A stretch of 42,103 nt of DNA from Sphingomonadales bacterium (GCA_028289885.1 JAQGKX010000076.1:1-42103); one strand, 5' to 3'. Counted from the stretch's first letter, positions 25,177 through 34,597 are shown. Numbers and translations are program-made. Notes: generated by a model from the sequence alone, not told the origin.

Positions 25177-27573
25177 GTGGCGCTCCCGATCCACGCGGTA
25201 CTTCCTGGATTATTGGCGGTCCTGCGCGGCTCGTCGAACGCCGTCCTTGTTGCCCCACCCGGAGCGGGCAAGACCACCGCCGTCGCCCCTGCGCTGCTTG
25301 ACGAACCATGGTGCACCGGCGAAATCCTGCTGCTCTCCCCCCGTCGCATCGCCGCCCGCGCTGCAGCCGAACGCATGGCCGAATTGCGCGGCGAGCGCGT
25401 CGGCGAAACCATCGGCTACGCGACCCGCATGGATTCGAAACGCTCGGGCAGGACGCGCATCCTCGTCGTCACCGAAGGCATTTTTCGCAACCGGATTCAG
25501 GCCGATCCCGAACTTGCCGGAGTGTCCGCCGTCCTGTTCGATGAGGTACACGAACGCAGTCTCGACTGCGATGCCGGGCTGGCTTTCGCACTCGACGCAC
25601 AGGGCGGATTGCGTCCCGACCTTCGCCTGCTGGCAATGTCCGCAACGCTCGACGGCACCCGGTTTGCGACGTTGATGGACGCCCCCGTCGTCGAAAGCGA
25701 AGGGCGCGCATGGCCGCTGGAGGTCCGATATTCGGGCCGCGCATCCGACCGCATCGAAGACGCAATGGCCGCCGCGATCCGAGCCGTAATGGCGGCCGAA
25801 GCGGGGTCGCTGCTCGCGTTCCTGCCGGGGGTCGCCGAAATCGAACGCACCGCCGAACGGCTCGACCGGCTGCCCGCCGATATTGTGGTCCACAAACTCT
25901 ATGGTGCGCTCGACCCCGCCGCGCAGCGCGCCGCCATCGCTCCCGGATTGGGCCGCAAGGTCGTGCTCGCCACCAGCATCGCCGAAACCAGCCTGACTAT
26001 CGACGGCGTTCGGATCGTAGTGGACTCAGGCCTCGCCCGTCGCCCACGCTACGACCGGTCGGCTGGCCTGACGCGCCTCGTCACCGAACGCGCATCGCAA
26101 GCCGCCGTCACGCAAAGGGCAGGGCGCGCGGCGAGACAGGGGTCGGGGCTGGCCGTTCGCTTGTGGGAAGAAGCGGCGACCGGTGGCCTGCCGCGTTTCG
26201 ACCCGCCGGAAATTCTCGAAGCCGATCTGTCCGCTCTCATGCTCGATTGCGCGATCTGGGGCGTAACCGACCCGCGCACGCTACGCTGGATCGACCCGCC
26301 ACCCGAGTCCGCGATCGCTGAAGCGCGCGGTCGGTTGCTGCTCCTTGGCGCGATCGACGATGATGGCCGCCCGACCGCCCATGGGAAGGCCATCGCGGCT
26401 GTCCCGCTGCCACCACGGCTCGCCCATATGCTGATCGCCGCCGAGGACCGTGCTCTGGCGTCGGAGGTCGCGATGCTGCTGACCGAACGCGGGCTGGGCG
26501 GGCCGGACACCGACATCGATTCGCGCCTCTCTCGTTGGCGGGGCGACCGGGGCCAGCGCGCCGACGCGGCCCGCTCGATTGCGCGCCGCTGGGCCGATGG
26601 GGCAAAACGATCGGATGGCGGCGCGGGACAGTGCATCGCCCTCGCCTTTCCCGACCGTGTCGCAAAACGGCGTTCAGGCGACGGTGCCGATTGGGTCAGC
26701 GTCGGTGGGCGCGGCTTCCGGCTCGACCCGACATCCCCCCTCGCGCGCGCCGAATGGCTGGCTGTCGCTGAAACCCAGGGCTCGGCGGCTGGAGCGCGAA
26801 TCGTCTCCGCCGCAACACTGACTTCGGCGGAAGTCGAGTCGATCTTCGCCGACACCATCATCACCAACGATCAGCTGAAGTTCGACCCCACGACCGGAGG
26901 CGTCTCCGCGCGCCGCGAACGTCGCCTCGGTTCGATTGTCCTGAACTCGGTCCCTTTCGACGTCTCCCGCGAAGCCACGGCCAAAGCCCTTGTCGACGCC
27001 GTCCGCGCCCACGGCCTGTCGGTGCTGAACCTCCCCCCATCAGTTCTTACAGTTCAGGCCCGCGCGGGCTTTGCAGGGGTTTTCGGCCTCGACGACGCTA
27101 CCCTGATCGAACGCCTCGACGAATGGCTCCCCGAACTCGTCGCAACCAAGCGCCGCCTCAACGAGATCGACCCGGGTGCGTTGATCCAGAGCTGGCTGAA
27201 CCTCCTCGATTGGTCAGATCAGCAGGCCATCAACACGCGCGCGCCCCGCGAATTCCTGTCGCCCGCCGGCACCCATCACGCGATCGACTATGCCGCCCCC
27301 GCCGGCCCGACCGTCGAACTTCGGGTGCAGGCCTTATTCGGCATCGCTACCCATCCGACCATCGGCAACGGCATTCCGCTCGTCCTCAGCCTGACCTCGC
27401 CCGGCGCGAAACCCATTCAGACCACCCGCGACCTTCCGGGTTTCTGGAAGGGCAGCTGGGCCGATGTCGCCAAGGAAATGCGTGGTCGCTACCCGCGCCA
27501 CAACTGGCCGGACGATCCGACCGGGGCCACCGCATCGCTGAAGACAAAGAACGCGCTTGCGAGACAGCGGTAA
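25177..27573 (+). CDS. hrpB: ATP-dependent helicase HrpB
   Basis: A 798-aa DEAH-type helicase. Motif I is APPGAGKTT near residue 28, motif II is FDEVHERSLDCD, and motif III is AMSATLDG. ATSIAETSLTIDGV and QRAGRAARQGSG (motifs V and VI) follow. The long C-terminal HrpB-specific domain includes FDPTTGGVSARRERRLG and ends in the PRHNWPDDP segment conserved in HrpB. It probably remodels RNA, but its precise substrate is poorly known. The start is GTG, with AGGGGCG immediately upstream and overlapping the end of ispB. An alternative start is not obvious. Confidence 0.93.
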   Translation: MALPIHAVLPGLLAVLRGSSNAVLVAPPGAGKTTAVAPALLDEPWCTGEILLLSPRRIAARAAAERMAELRGERVGETIGYATRMDSKRSGRTRILVVTEGIFRNRIQADPELAGVSAVLFDEVHERSLDCDAGLAFALDAQGGLRPDLRLLAMSATLDGTRFATLMDAPVVESEGRAWPLEVRYSGRASDRIEDAMAAAIRAVMAAEAGSLLAFLPGVAEIERTAERLDRLPADIVVHKLYGALDPAAQRAAIAPGLGRKVVLATSIAETSLTIDGVRIVVDSGLARRPRYDRSAGLTRLVTERASQAAVTQRAGRAARQGSGLAVRLWEEAATGGLPRFDPPEILEADLSALMLDCAIWGVTDPRTLRWIDPPPESAIAEARGRLLLLGAIDDDGRPTAHGKAIAAVPLPPRLAHMLIAAEDRALASEVAMLLTERGLGGPDTDIDSRLSRWRGDRGQRADAARSIARRWADGAKRSDGGAGQCIALAFPDRVAKRRSGDGADWVSVGGRGFRLDPTSPLARAEWLAVAETQGSAAGARIVSAATLTSAEVESIFADTIITNDQLKFDPTTGGVSARRERRLGSIVLNSVPFDVSREATAKALVDAVRAHGLSVLNLPPSVLTVQARAGFAGVFGLDDATLIERLDEWLPELVATKRRLNEIDPGALIQSWLNLLDWSDQQAINTRAPREFLSPAGTHHAIDYAAPAGPTVELRVQALFGIATHPTIGNGIPLVLSLTSPGAKPIQTTRDLPGFWKGSWADVAKEMRGRYPRHNWPDDPTGATASLKTKNALARQR

Positions 27574-27593
27574 ACTGCGGCATTGCAGCGTGT

Positions 27594-27875
27594 ATGAGCC
27601 ACGCCCGCATTTTTCAAAAGCCCAAGAACGCCATGCAGTCCGGTCGCGCGGGCACCGATAGCTGGATATTGGAGTTCGAGCCTGCCGAGGCAAAAAAAGC
27701 GGATCCGCTGACTGGTTGGGCAGGGTCGGGCGACACGCGCGGGCAGATCTCGCTGAAGTTTGCAACGGTCGAAGCGGCAAAATCCTATGCCGACCGACAC
27801 GGCATCACCGCGCATATCGTCCCGGCACCCGAACGGTTGCTGAAGCTGCAGACCTACGCCGATAATTTCAAGTAA
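27594..27875 (+). CDS. Complex I accessory subunit, NDUFS4-like (ETC complex I subunit)
   Basis: A 93-aa protein, MSHARIFQKPKNAMQSGR at the start, with WILEFEPAEAKKADPLTGW, a GDTRGQISLKF segment and the end YADNFK. This is the family of the 18-kDa NADH dehydrogenase Fe-S subunit (NDUFS4), found in mitochondria and alphaproteobacteria. It would bind the peripheral arm of complex I. The nuo operon is not in the window. It starts 20 bases after hrpB, with a weak Shine-Dalgarno. The ORF track merges it with an unrelated upstream frame. Confidence 0.88.
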   Translation: MSHARIFQKPKNAMQSGRAGTDSWILEFEPAEAKKADPLTGWAGSGDTRGQISLKFATVEAAKSYADRHGITAHIVPAPERLLKLQTYADNFK

Positions 27876-27902
27876 GGCGTCTTCGTCGGCCTGGCCTGAT
27901 TA

Positions 27903-29702
27903 CTATAGCGGCGCGCAAACCTCATTCAGCCAAACCGCCGCGTCCCCATCCAGTTGCGGGCCGACAATCGCCAGCACCTGCGCATGATAGTCATCGACCC
28001 ACGCCCGCTCGGGCTGGGTCAACAGTCCGACATCCATCATATTCCGGTCGATCGGTGCAAAGGTCAGCGTTTCGAATCCGAGCATGTTCATGTCGCCATC
28101 GGGGAACCGCCGCTCCTCGACCAGCACCAGATTCTCGATCCTGATCCCATAGCCGTCGGGTTTGTAATAGCCCGGCTCGTTCGACAGGAACATGCCCGCG
28201 CGCAGCGGCTCCTCGGTCCCGGCCTGTCCACCGCCCGGCTTGGCGATTCGCTGCGGCCCCTCGTGCACCGCAAGGAACGCACCCACGCCGTGGCCCGTTC
28301 CGTGCGCGTAATCCAACCCCGCCGCCCACAGGAACTGCCGCGCGAACCCGTCAAGCTGGCTCCCGCGCGTTCCTTCCGGAAACACCGCTGTTGCCAACGC
28401 AATATGACCCTTCAGCACCCGCGTGAACCGGTCGCGAACTTCCGCCGGAGCCTCGCCCGGCCCCACCCAGATCGTCCGCGTCACATCGGTCGTGCCATCG
28501 GCGTATTGCCCACCCGAATCGCACAGGTACACCGAAGACGGATCAATCCTCCGGTCGGTCGTCGCATCCGCCTTGTAATGCATGATCGCGCCATGCGGAC
28601 CCGCGCCCGATATCGTATCGAAGCTGAGATCGAGCAATTTGCCCGACCCCCGGCGAAACTGTTCCAACCGGTCCGAAGCAGAAATCTCGGTCAATTGGCC
28701 CTTCGGAGCCTCGACCGAAACCCAGTGCAAATACCGCGACAATGCCGCCCCGTCGCGCGCATGAGCGCTGCGTGAACCCGCTTGCTCCGCATGGTTCTTG
28801 ATGGCTTTGGCAAGCACGGCAGGATCGCGCACCGTCACCAGCTTCGCGCCCCCTTTTTCCAGGGCATCGAACACGGCAGCAACCGCGCGCTCCGGATCGG
28901 CGGCAACGCGCTTGCCCGCCAAATCAGAGAGCGCCGCCGCAAACTCGGTCCGGTCATGCAGCCGAACGCCGTTACCCAGATGACCCCGCACCGCATCGTC
29001 AATCTTGTCCGGCGCAATGAACAGGTCCGCCGTCGCGTCGGCGTTCAATATGGCGAAAGCCAGTCCGACCGGTGTATGCGTCACATCGGTCCCGCGCACA
29101 TTGAAGGTCCACGCAATCGAATCGAGCGCCGTCATCACGGTCGCATCGAGGCCCTCTCTGGTCAGCCAATCTGCAATCTCGGCCCGTTTATCCGCCGACG
29201 ACCGTCCCGCCAGCAAGGTGTCCTGCACCGCTATCCGAGCCTCCGACCTTACCGGCTGATCGTCCCACACCGCATCGACGGGGTTTGCCGAAACCGGCAC
29301 CAGTTCGATGCCCTTGGCATTTAGCGCCGCTCTTGCCGCGGCAACCCAGTCGCGTGTGTGCAGCCAGGGATCGTAACCGATACGCCCGCCCGCTTTGGCA
29401 TTTTCCCGCAGCCATTCGGCAATGCTCGTTTGCGGCACGCCCATATACGCCCAGTCGTCTCCCGAAACCTGGGCGCGGACCTGCAAAGTATAGCGCCCAT
29501 CGACGAATATCGCCGCCTGTTCGGGCAACACCACCGCAGCGCCCGCCGACCCCTTGAAACCGGTCAGCCATTCGAGCCGCTTGGCATAGTCGCCAACATA
29601 TTCGGACATATGCTCGTCGGTCAGCGGCACCACGAACCCGTCGAGTTTCTGAGCGGCAAGCTGGGCGCGAAGGGCAGAGAGGCGGTCGGCGTAGGTGGAC
29701 AT
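27903..29702 (-). CDS. Aminopeptidase P family peptidase (M24B, Xaa-Pro aminopeptidase)
   Basis: A 599-aa three-domain enzyme that removes N-terminal residues preceding proline. Two N-terminal creatinase-like domains are followed by the pita-bread catalytic domain. Metal ligands are visible in DSGGQYADGTTDVTRT (two Asp), GTGHGVGAFLAVHEGP (His), SNEPGYY (Glu) and GIRIENLVLV (Glu). The length matches the long eukaryote-like AMPP form. ATG 29702 (MSTYADRLSALRAQL) is chosen. The ORF track adds 78 spurious codons overlapping the divergent S9 gene. There is no signal peptide, so it is cytoplasmic. It diverges from the S9 peptidase across about 100 bases. Confidence 0.92.
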   Translation of the reverse strand: MSTYADRLSALRAQLAAQKLDGFVVPLTDEHMSEYVGDYAKRLEWLTGFKGSAGAAVVLPEQAAIFVDGRYTLQVRAQVSGDDWAYMGVPQTSIAEWLRENAKAGGRIGYDPWLHTRDWVAAARAALNAKGIELVPVSANPVDAVWDDQPVRSEARIAVQDTLLAGRSSADKRAEIADWLTREGLDATVMTALDSIAWTFNVRGTDVTHTPVGLAFAILNADATADLFIAPDKIDDAVRGHLGNGVRLHDRTEFAAALSDLAGKRVAADPERAVAAVFDALEKGGAKLVTVRDPAVLAKAIKNHAEQAGSRSAHARDGAALSRYLHWVSVEAPKGQLTEISASDRLEQFRRGSGKLLDLSFDTISGAGPHGAIMHYKADATTDRRIDPSSVYLCDSGGQYADGTTDVTRTIWVGPGEAPAEVRDRFTRVLKGHIALATAVFPEGTRGSQLDGFARQFLWAAGLDYAHGTGHGVGAFLAVHEGPQRIAKPGGGQAGTEEPLRAGMFLSNEPGYYKPDGYGIRIENLVLVEERRFPDGDMNMLGFETLTFAPIDRNMMDVGLLTQPERAWVDDYHAQVLAIVGPQLDGDAAVWLNEVCAPL

Positions 29703-29801
29703 TGGGCAGCCTTCGGAAATGACGATTGATCCCGATATAACACTGGCAGTCAGCGATAACACCCACTTGCCACTCCGCCTCATCCCCCCCAAAACGCCGC
29801 C

Positions 29802-31853
29802 ATGAGCACCACGCCCCCCATCGCCCCGCGCCGTCCGACGACCTCGACCCACCACGGCATCGCGCTGTCGGATGATTACGCATGGCTGCGCGATCCGGGC
29901 TATCCCGAGGTGACCGACGCCGAGATCCTCGATCATCTAAAGGCTGAGAATGTTTATTTCGAGGAGCAGATAGCCCCGCAAAAGCCGCTGATCGAAACGC
30001 TGTTCCAGGAGATGAAGGGTCGCATCAAGGAGGACGATGCTTCAGTTCCCGCCAAGGACGGCGCGTATTTATACTGGCGGGCGTTCGAGATGGGCGGTCA
30101 GTATCGCAAATGGTGGCGCAAGCCCGTGACGGGCGGACCCGACGAACTGATCCTCGACGAACCCGCGCTGGCGGAGGGCCATGAATATTTCCGCGTCGGC
30201 GCGATTTCGCTGACGGAGGATGGCCGGTTCATCGCCTATTCGATCGACGACGATGGCTCCGAACGCTTCACCGCCCGCGTCCGCGATCTCCAGACCGGCG
30301 AAATGCTCCACGACGAAGTGGCGGGTACTATGGGAGCGCTCGTCTGGAACGCCGATGGCTCGGCCTTTCTCTACGGTCAGGTAAACGACCAGTGGCGCAT
30401 CGACACGATCAAATTGCATCGCATCGGCACTCCGGTGGCCGAAGACGTGACCATCTATCATGAGGACGATATCGGCTTTCAATGCGGTGCGGGCATGACC
30501 CACGACCGCAAATGGATCGCAGTCGCGACCGGCGACAACACGACCAGCGAAGTGCGTCTGCTTCCCGCCACCGACCCGCTCGCCGAACCGATCCTGATCC
30601 GCGCGCGCAAGGCTGGCGTGGAATATGATGTCGAGACCCACGGCGGCGACCTGTTCATCGTGACCAACGACATCGACACCAACTTTCGCCTCGTCACCGC
30701 GACTGTGGCGGCGCCCGGCGACTGGCAGGAACGCATCGCTCCCCGACGCGAATTCTATCTCACCGACGTATCGTGTTTCGCCGATTTCTTCGTGGTCGAG
30801 GGTCGCGAAAATGGCCTCGACCAGATCGAGATTCACGACTACGCGGGTGGCCCGTCGAAGCGTATCGCCTTTCCGGAAGCAAGCTACACCGCCGGTTTGG
30901 ACGAGAACCCCGAATACGCTGTCGATACGCTGCGCCTGTCCTATGATTCGATGGTCACGCCCGATCGCATCACTGCTTATGACGTCGCCACCGCCGCGAT
31001 GACGACGCTGAAAGAACAGGTCATTCCCTCGGGCTATGACGGCGGCAAATACACGACAGAGCGCGTCGAGATCACCGCCCGCGACGGCACGAAGGTTCCG
31101 GTCTCGATCGTCTATGCCCGGGACTTTCCAAAGGACGGCACCCACCCGCTCTATCTCTACGGCTATGGCGCATACGGCATCGCTATCCCGCCCAGTTTCT
31201 CGGTCACGCGGATCAGCCTGCTCGATCGCGGGTTTGCCTTTGCCATCGCGCATATCCGTGGCGGCGACGACCTTGGCCAGCAATGGCAACTCGATGGCAA
31301 GCTCGAAAAGCGGTGGAATGCGTTTAGCGATTTCGTCGATGTCGGACGCGGCCTGTGCGAACTCGGCTTCTCCTCTCCCGGTAAAGTCTGCGCGGCGGGC
31401 GGTTCGGCGGGCGGCGAATTGATGGGCGTCGTCATAAACACCGACCCCGATCTGTTCGGAGCGGTTGCCGCACACGTGCCCTTCGTCGATGTCCTGAACA
31501 CCATGCTCGATGACACACTGCCGCTGACGCCCGGCGAGTGGCCGGAATGGGGCAACCCGATCACCGACAAGGCCGCGTTCGACCTGATCCGCGATTATTC
31601 CCCTTATGACAATGTGAAGGCGCAGGCTTATCCGCCGCTGCTGATCACTGCGGGCCTGACCGATCCGCGCGTAACCTATTGGGAACCGGCAAAATGGTGC
31701 GCGAAACTTCGGGAACTCAAGACCAACGACAACGTCCTGTTGCTGAAGACCAACATGGGGGCGGGCCACGGCGGCAAGTCAGGGCGCTTTGAATCATTGC
31801 GAGAGACGGCAGAGGAATTTGCATTCTTCCTATGGCAAGCGGGGACGGATTAG
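29802..31853 (+). CDS. S9 prolyl oligopeptidase, oligopeptidase B-like
   Basis: A 683-aa serine peptidase of the oligopeptidase B branch. The N-terminal half is the beta-propeller (about residues 75-400). The C-terminal alpha/beta hydrolase domain has YGYGAYGIAIPPSFS, AHIRGGDDLGQQW, and the nucleophile in CAAGGSAGGELMG. The Asp lies in ITAGLTDPRV and the His in NMGAGHGGKSGR. It has no signal peptide, so it is cytoplasmic. The family cleaves short peptides, often after basic residues. RGGD-type acidic residues near the active site fit oligopeptidase B, but the specificity is inferred. It diverges from the aminopeptidase P gene, which suggests linked peptide turnover. Confidence 0.92.
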   Translation: MSTTPPIAPRRPTTSTHHGIALSDDYAWLRDPGYPEVTDAEILDHLKAENVYFEEQIAPQKPLIETLFQEMKGRIKEDDASVPAKDGAYLYWRAFEMGGQYRKWWRKPVTGGPDELILDEPALAEGHEYFRVGAISLTEDGRFIAYSIDDDGSERFTARVRDLQTGEMLHDEVAGTMGALVWNADGSAFLYGQVNDQWRIDTIKLHRIGTPVAEDVTIYHEDDIGFQCGAGMTHDRKWIAVATGDNTTSEVRLLPATDPLAEPILIRARKAGVEYDVETHGGDLFIVTNDIDTNFRLVTATVAAPGDWQERIAPRREFYLTDVSCFADFFVVEGRENGLDQIEIHDYAGGPSKRIAFPEASYTAGLDENPEYAVDTLRLSYDSMVTPDRITAYDVATAAMTTLKEQVIPSGYDGGKYTTERVEITARDGTKVPVSIVYARDFPKDGTHPLYLYGYGAYGIAIPPSFSVTRISLLDRGFAFAIAHIRGGDDLGQQWQLDGKLEKRWNAFSDFVDVGRGLCELGFSSPGKVCAAGGSAGGELMGVVINTDPDLFGAVAAHVPFVDVLNTMLDDTLPLTPGEWPEWGNPITDKAAFDLIRDYSPYDNVKAQAYPPLLITAGLTDPRVTYWEPAKWCAKLRELKTNDNVLLLKTNMGAGHGGKSGRFESLRETAEEFAFFLWQAGTD

Positions 31854-31865
31854 GCCTTACCCACA

Positions 31866-31928
31866 ATGTCATAATACCGTCACAAATCCGCAACGGATTC
31901 GTCACGAAAACTGCCTGTGACTGTCACA
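31866..31928 (+). promoter_or_regulatory. Tandem Pho-box array upstream of porin-pst cluster
   Basis: A PhoB-type box TGTCATAATACCGTCACA starts at 31867. The half-site pattern (T/C)GTCA recurs at 31867, 31878, 31900 and 31922, all on one 11-bp register. Weak matches fall on the missing steps 31889 and 31911. A Pho box consists of CTGTCA(T/C) repeats 11 bp apart, so up to three adjacent boxes may be present. The array ends about 60 bases before the porin ATG, suitable for activation under phosphate starvation. Confidence 0.75.
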
Positions 31929-31985
31929 ATCCCCCGCTACTGACTCGCTGGCCGGGCGATCTGCTCGCGACTCTAGGGGGTTTCA

Positions 31986-33503
31986 ATGTCAATTTCTCGC
32001 CTGCTGCTTGGTGCAGCAAGTCTTTCCACACTCGCATTCGCAATGCCTGCCATCGCGAAGCCCGTGCATCATGCCGCTGCCAAGAAATCAGGTGGAGAAT
32101 CGGCTGAGCTGAAGGCCTTGCGCGAACAGGTCGAGATGCTGACCGCCCGCCTTGACGCACAGGAAGCCGTCACGCTTGGCCAGCAGAATGCCACGCGCGA
32201 CGTTCAGGCGCAGGCTGCTGCTGCAACCGCACAGGCCCAGGCTGCTCAGGCAAGCGCAGTTACCGCCGCCGCTGCTGTTCCCGCTCAGGTAAAGACCGCC
32301 ATGGCCGCCAATGCGCCAAAGGCTTCGCCTGCCGCATGGTTCAACGACACATCGATTTCGGGTCGCATGTATTTCAACGCCAGCACCATCAACCAGCGTC
32401 TGAACGGGCCAAAGACCGCCCAGAGCGGCACCGGCTTCAACATCAAGCGCTTCTACCTCGGCGTCGATCATAAGTTCGACAGCATGTTCTCGGCCAATTT
32501 GACCATGGACGTCGCCAACGTCGTCGGTCGTACATCGGCCGGTAACTTCTCGGGCAACACAATCGTGCTCAACCCGGGCACTGTTGGTACTCCAGGCGTT
32601 CCGATAGGTATTCCAGGTGCTCCGATAGGTACTCCAGGCACGCCCGCGACGCTGACGCAGAGCGACTATGGCCTCGTCGGTCGCGGTTTCTACATCAAGA
32701 AGGCGTATCTGCAGGCCAAGTTCAATCCGGCACTCATCGTTCGTCTGGGTTCGGCCGATCTTCCATGGGTTCCCTATGTTGAGGGCGTCTACGGTTATCG
32801 CCACATCGAGAACACGATCGCCGATCGCACCAGCTTCGCAACATCGGCTGATTGGGGCGTCCACGTTCTTGGCGACCTCGCAGGCGGCATCGTGTCGTAT
32901 CAGGTCTCGGTCGTCGACGGTGGTGGCTATCGCAACGTCAAGGTTACCAAGGCCGTCGATGTCGAAGGTCGCGTATCGGTTGCCTATAAGGGCTTCTTCG
33001 GTGCGGTCGGTGGTTATACCGGGAAGCTCGGCAACGATGTCCAGAACACACCGGTTTTCCACACTGCCAGCCGACTCGACGGCCTGATCGGGTATAAGAA
33101 CAAGCTGTTCACGGTCGGTGGCGAGTATTTCTACGCCAAGAATTATCAGAGCAGCAACACGCCAGCCTATATCACTTCGGCTGTGCTGACCGACAAGGCA
33201 GAGGGCTATTCTGGCTTCGCTTCGGTCAACTTCATGCCGAAGTGGAGCGCCTTCGGACGCTACGACCATATGAAGCCAACGAAGGACGCCTTGCCGAACC
33301 GCAAGGACGATTATTTCAACGTCGGTATCCAGTATAGCCCGGCAAAGATCGTCGATCTGGCGTTCGTGTACAAGCGCGACACCGTCAACGGTGGAATCGT
33401 CAACACGTCGAACGGCAACTTCGGCCTGGCGAACCCTTCGGCTGGTCCAAACAACCGTGGCACCTACGACGAGTTCGGTCTTTTCGGCCAGTTCCGTTTC
33501 TAA
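31986..33503 (+). CDS. Phosphate-selective porin (OprP/OprO family)
   Basis: An outer-membrane beta-barrel porin of 505 aa. The signal peptide is MSISRLLLGAASLSTLAFAMPAIA. A coiled-coil segment (about residues 38-65, ELKALREQVEMLTARLDAQE) and an Ala/Gln-rich linker follow, and the barrel ends in the terminal FGQFRF. Barrel-type strands such as GFNIKRFYLGVDHKF and FNVGIQYSPAKIVDLAF are visible. OprP-type trimers with N-terminal coiled coils take up phosphate. The Pho-box array upstream and pstS 51 bases downstream support this. Residues 201-220 hold a Gly-X-Pro heptapeptide repeat unusual for a porin. AGGGGG precedes the ATG by about seven bases. Confidence 0.85.
   Translation: MSISRLLLGAASLSTLAFAMPAIAKPVHHAAAKKSGGESAELKALREQVEMLTARLDAQEAVTLGQQNATRDVQAQAAAATAQAQAAQASAVTAAAAVPAQVKTAMAANAPKASPAAWFNDTSISGRMYFNASTINQRLNGPKTAQSGTGFNIKRFYLGVDHKFDSMFSANLTMDVANVVGRTSAGNFSGNTIVLNPGTVGTPGVPIGIPGAPIGTPGTPATLTQSDYGLVGRGFYIKKAYLQAKFNPALIVRLGSADLPWVPYVEGVYGYRHIENTIADRTSFATSADWGVHVLGDLAGGIVSYQVSVVDGGGYRNVKVTKAVDVEGRVSVAYKGFFGAVGGYTGKLGNDVQNTPVFHTASRLDGLIGYKNKLFTVGGEYFYAKNYQSSNTPAYITSAVLTDKAEGYSGFASVNFMPKWSAFGRYDHMKPTKDALPNRKDDYFNVGIQYSPAKIVDLAFVYKRDTVNGGIVNTSNGNFGLANPSAGPNNRGTYDEFGLFGQFRF
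32586..32645 (+). repeat. In-frame 21-bp tandem repeat inside the porin
   Basis: Two full units and a partial third of a 21-bp repeat (GGTATTCCAGGTGCTCCGAT then A) run in the porin frame. They encode GTPGVPI, GIPGAPI and GTPGTP, that is Gly-X-Pro triplets broken by Ile. Units differ at only a few bases, so the array is recent or still variable. It likely lies in a surface or periplasmic loop. Confidence 0.85.
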
Positions 33504-33518
33504 TATCTAACCGTCAAC

Positions 33519-33537
33519 AGCGGCGCGGTGTGCCGCT
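33519..33537 (+). other. Hairpin between porin gene and pstS
   Basis: A 6-bp stem AGCGGC / GCCGCT with a 7-base loop lies between the porin stop and the pstS start. It has no T-run and is short, so it is more likely a processing or mRNA-stability structure than a terminator. pstS may therefore be transcribed from the Pho-box promoter upstream of the porin. Confidence 0.35.
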
Positions 33538-33554
33538 CACAATGGGAAAACAAT

Positions 33555-34589
33555 ATGTATAAAAAATTCATCTTGGCGTTCGCAGGACTGGCAGTTGCCG
33601 GTGCTGCGGTCGCTGGCGACATCGCCGGTGCCGGCGCTTCGTTCCCGGCTCCCGTCTATGCACGCTGGGCTGAAATGTACCGTGCTTCGACGGGTTCGAA
33701 GCTCAACTACCAGGCCATCGGTTCGGGCGGCGGCATCAAGCAGATCAAGGCATCGACCGTCGATTTCGGCGCCAGCGACAAGCCTTTGAAGCCTGCCGAT
33801 CTTCAGGCTGCCGGCCTGTATCAGTTCCCGACGGTCGTTGGCGGCGTCGTGCCGATCATCAACCTGCCGGGCCTCGCCGCCGGTCGTATCAAGCTGACGG
33901 GTGCCGTCCTCGGTGACATCTTCCTCGGCAAGGTCAGCCGCTGGAACGATCCTGCAATTCAGGGTCTTAACGGCCATCTGAAACTGCCCGGCACGCCAAT
34001 CACCGTCGTCCATCGTTCGGACGGTTCCGGTACGTCGTTCCTGTTCACCACCTATCTGTCGATGAAGAACCCCGAATGGGCTGCCAAGGTTGGCGGCAAC
34101 GATGCTGTTCAGTGGCCAGTCGGTCTTGGTGGCAAGGGCAATGACGGCGTCTCGGCGTTCGTGAAGCAGACGGTTGGTTCGATCGGCTATGTCGAGTTCG
34201 CCTACGCCAAGCAGAACAAGGCGGCCTATGCCTTGGTCGGCAACAAGGCCAACCGTTTCCCACCACCAGTAACCGCCAGCTTCTCGGCTGCCGCTGCCGG
34301 TGCGCAGTGGAACAAGGCTCCGGGCAATTACCTGCTCCTGCTCGATCAGGCTGGTCCGAACGCATGGCCAATCACCGGTGCGACGTTCATTCTGGTTCAC
34401 AAGAACCAGTCGAACGCCGAAACCGGTGCTTCGGTCCTGAAGTTCTTCGACTGGGCCTACAAGACGGGTGACGCTTCGGCTCTCGCACTCGACTATGTTC
34501 CCCTGCCAGCCGCCGTGAAAACACTGGTGCGCAGCCAGTGGGCATCGAACGTCACATCGGGCGGCAAGCCTGTGTACGTAGCAAAATAA
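33555..34589 (+). CDS. pstS: Phosphate ABC transporter substrate-binding protein
   Basis: A 344-aa periplasmic phosphate-binding protein. After the signal peptide MYKKFILAFAGLAVAGAAVA it has the PstS hallmarks GAGASFPAPVYARW, NYQAIGSGGGIKQI and VDFGASDKPL. The phosphate-contacting VHRSDGSGTSFLFT and a Gly/Asn-rich GLGGKGNDGVSAFV follow. It delivers phosphate to PstC/PstA. ATG 33555 is used. The ORF track starts nine codons early. It is followed by a strong hairpin before pstC, which fits the higher dose needed for the binding protein. Confidence 0.97.
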   Translation: MYKKFILAFAGLAVAGAAVAGDIAGAGASFPAPVYARWAEMYRASTGSKLNYQAIGSGGGIKQIKASTVDFGASDKPLKPADLQAAGLYQFPTVVGGVVPIINLPGLAAGRIKLTGAVLGDIFLGKVSRWNDPAIQGLNGHLKLPGTPITVVHRSDGSGTSFLFTTYLSMKNPEWAAKVGGNDAVQWPVGLGGKGNDGVSAFVKQTVGSIGYVEFAYAKQNKAAYALVGNKANRFPPPVTASFSAAAAGAQWNKAPGNYLLLLDQAGPNAWPITGATFILVHKNQSNAETGASVLKFFDWAYKTGDASALALDYVPLPAAVKTLVRSQWASNVTSGGKPVYVAK

Positions 34590-34597
34590 GTGCGAAC

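Noticed and set aside
30069-31769. 566-codon minus-strand ORF antisense to the S9 peptidase
   Set aside because: It mirrors the high-GC codon pattern of the real gene, has no recognisable domain, and the plus-strand frame has all catalytic motifs.
32088-33269. 393-codon minus-strand ORF antisense to the porin
   Set aside because: No motifs or ribosome binding site, and it arises from the codon bias of the porin frame.
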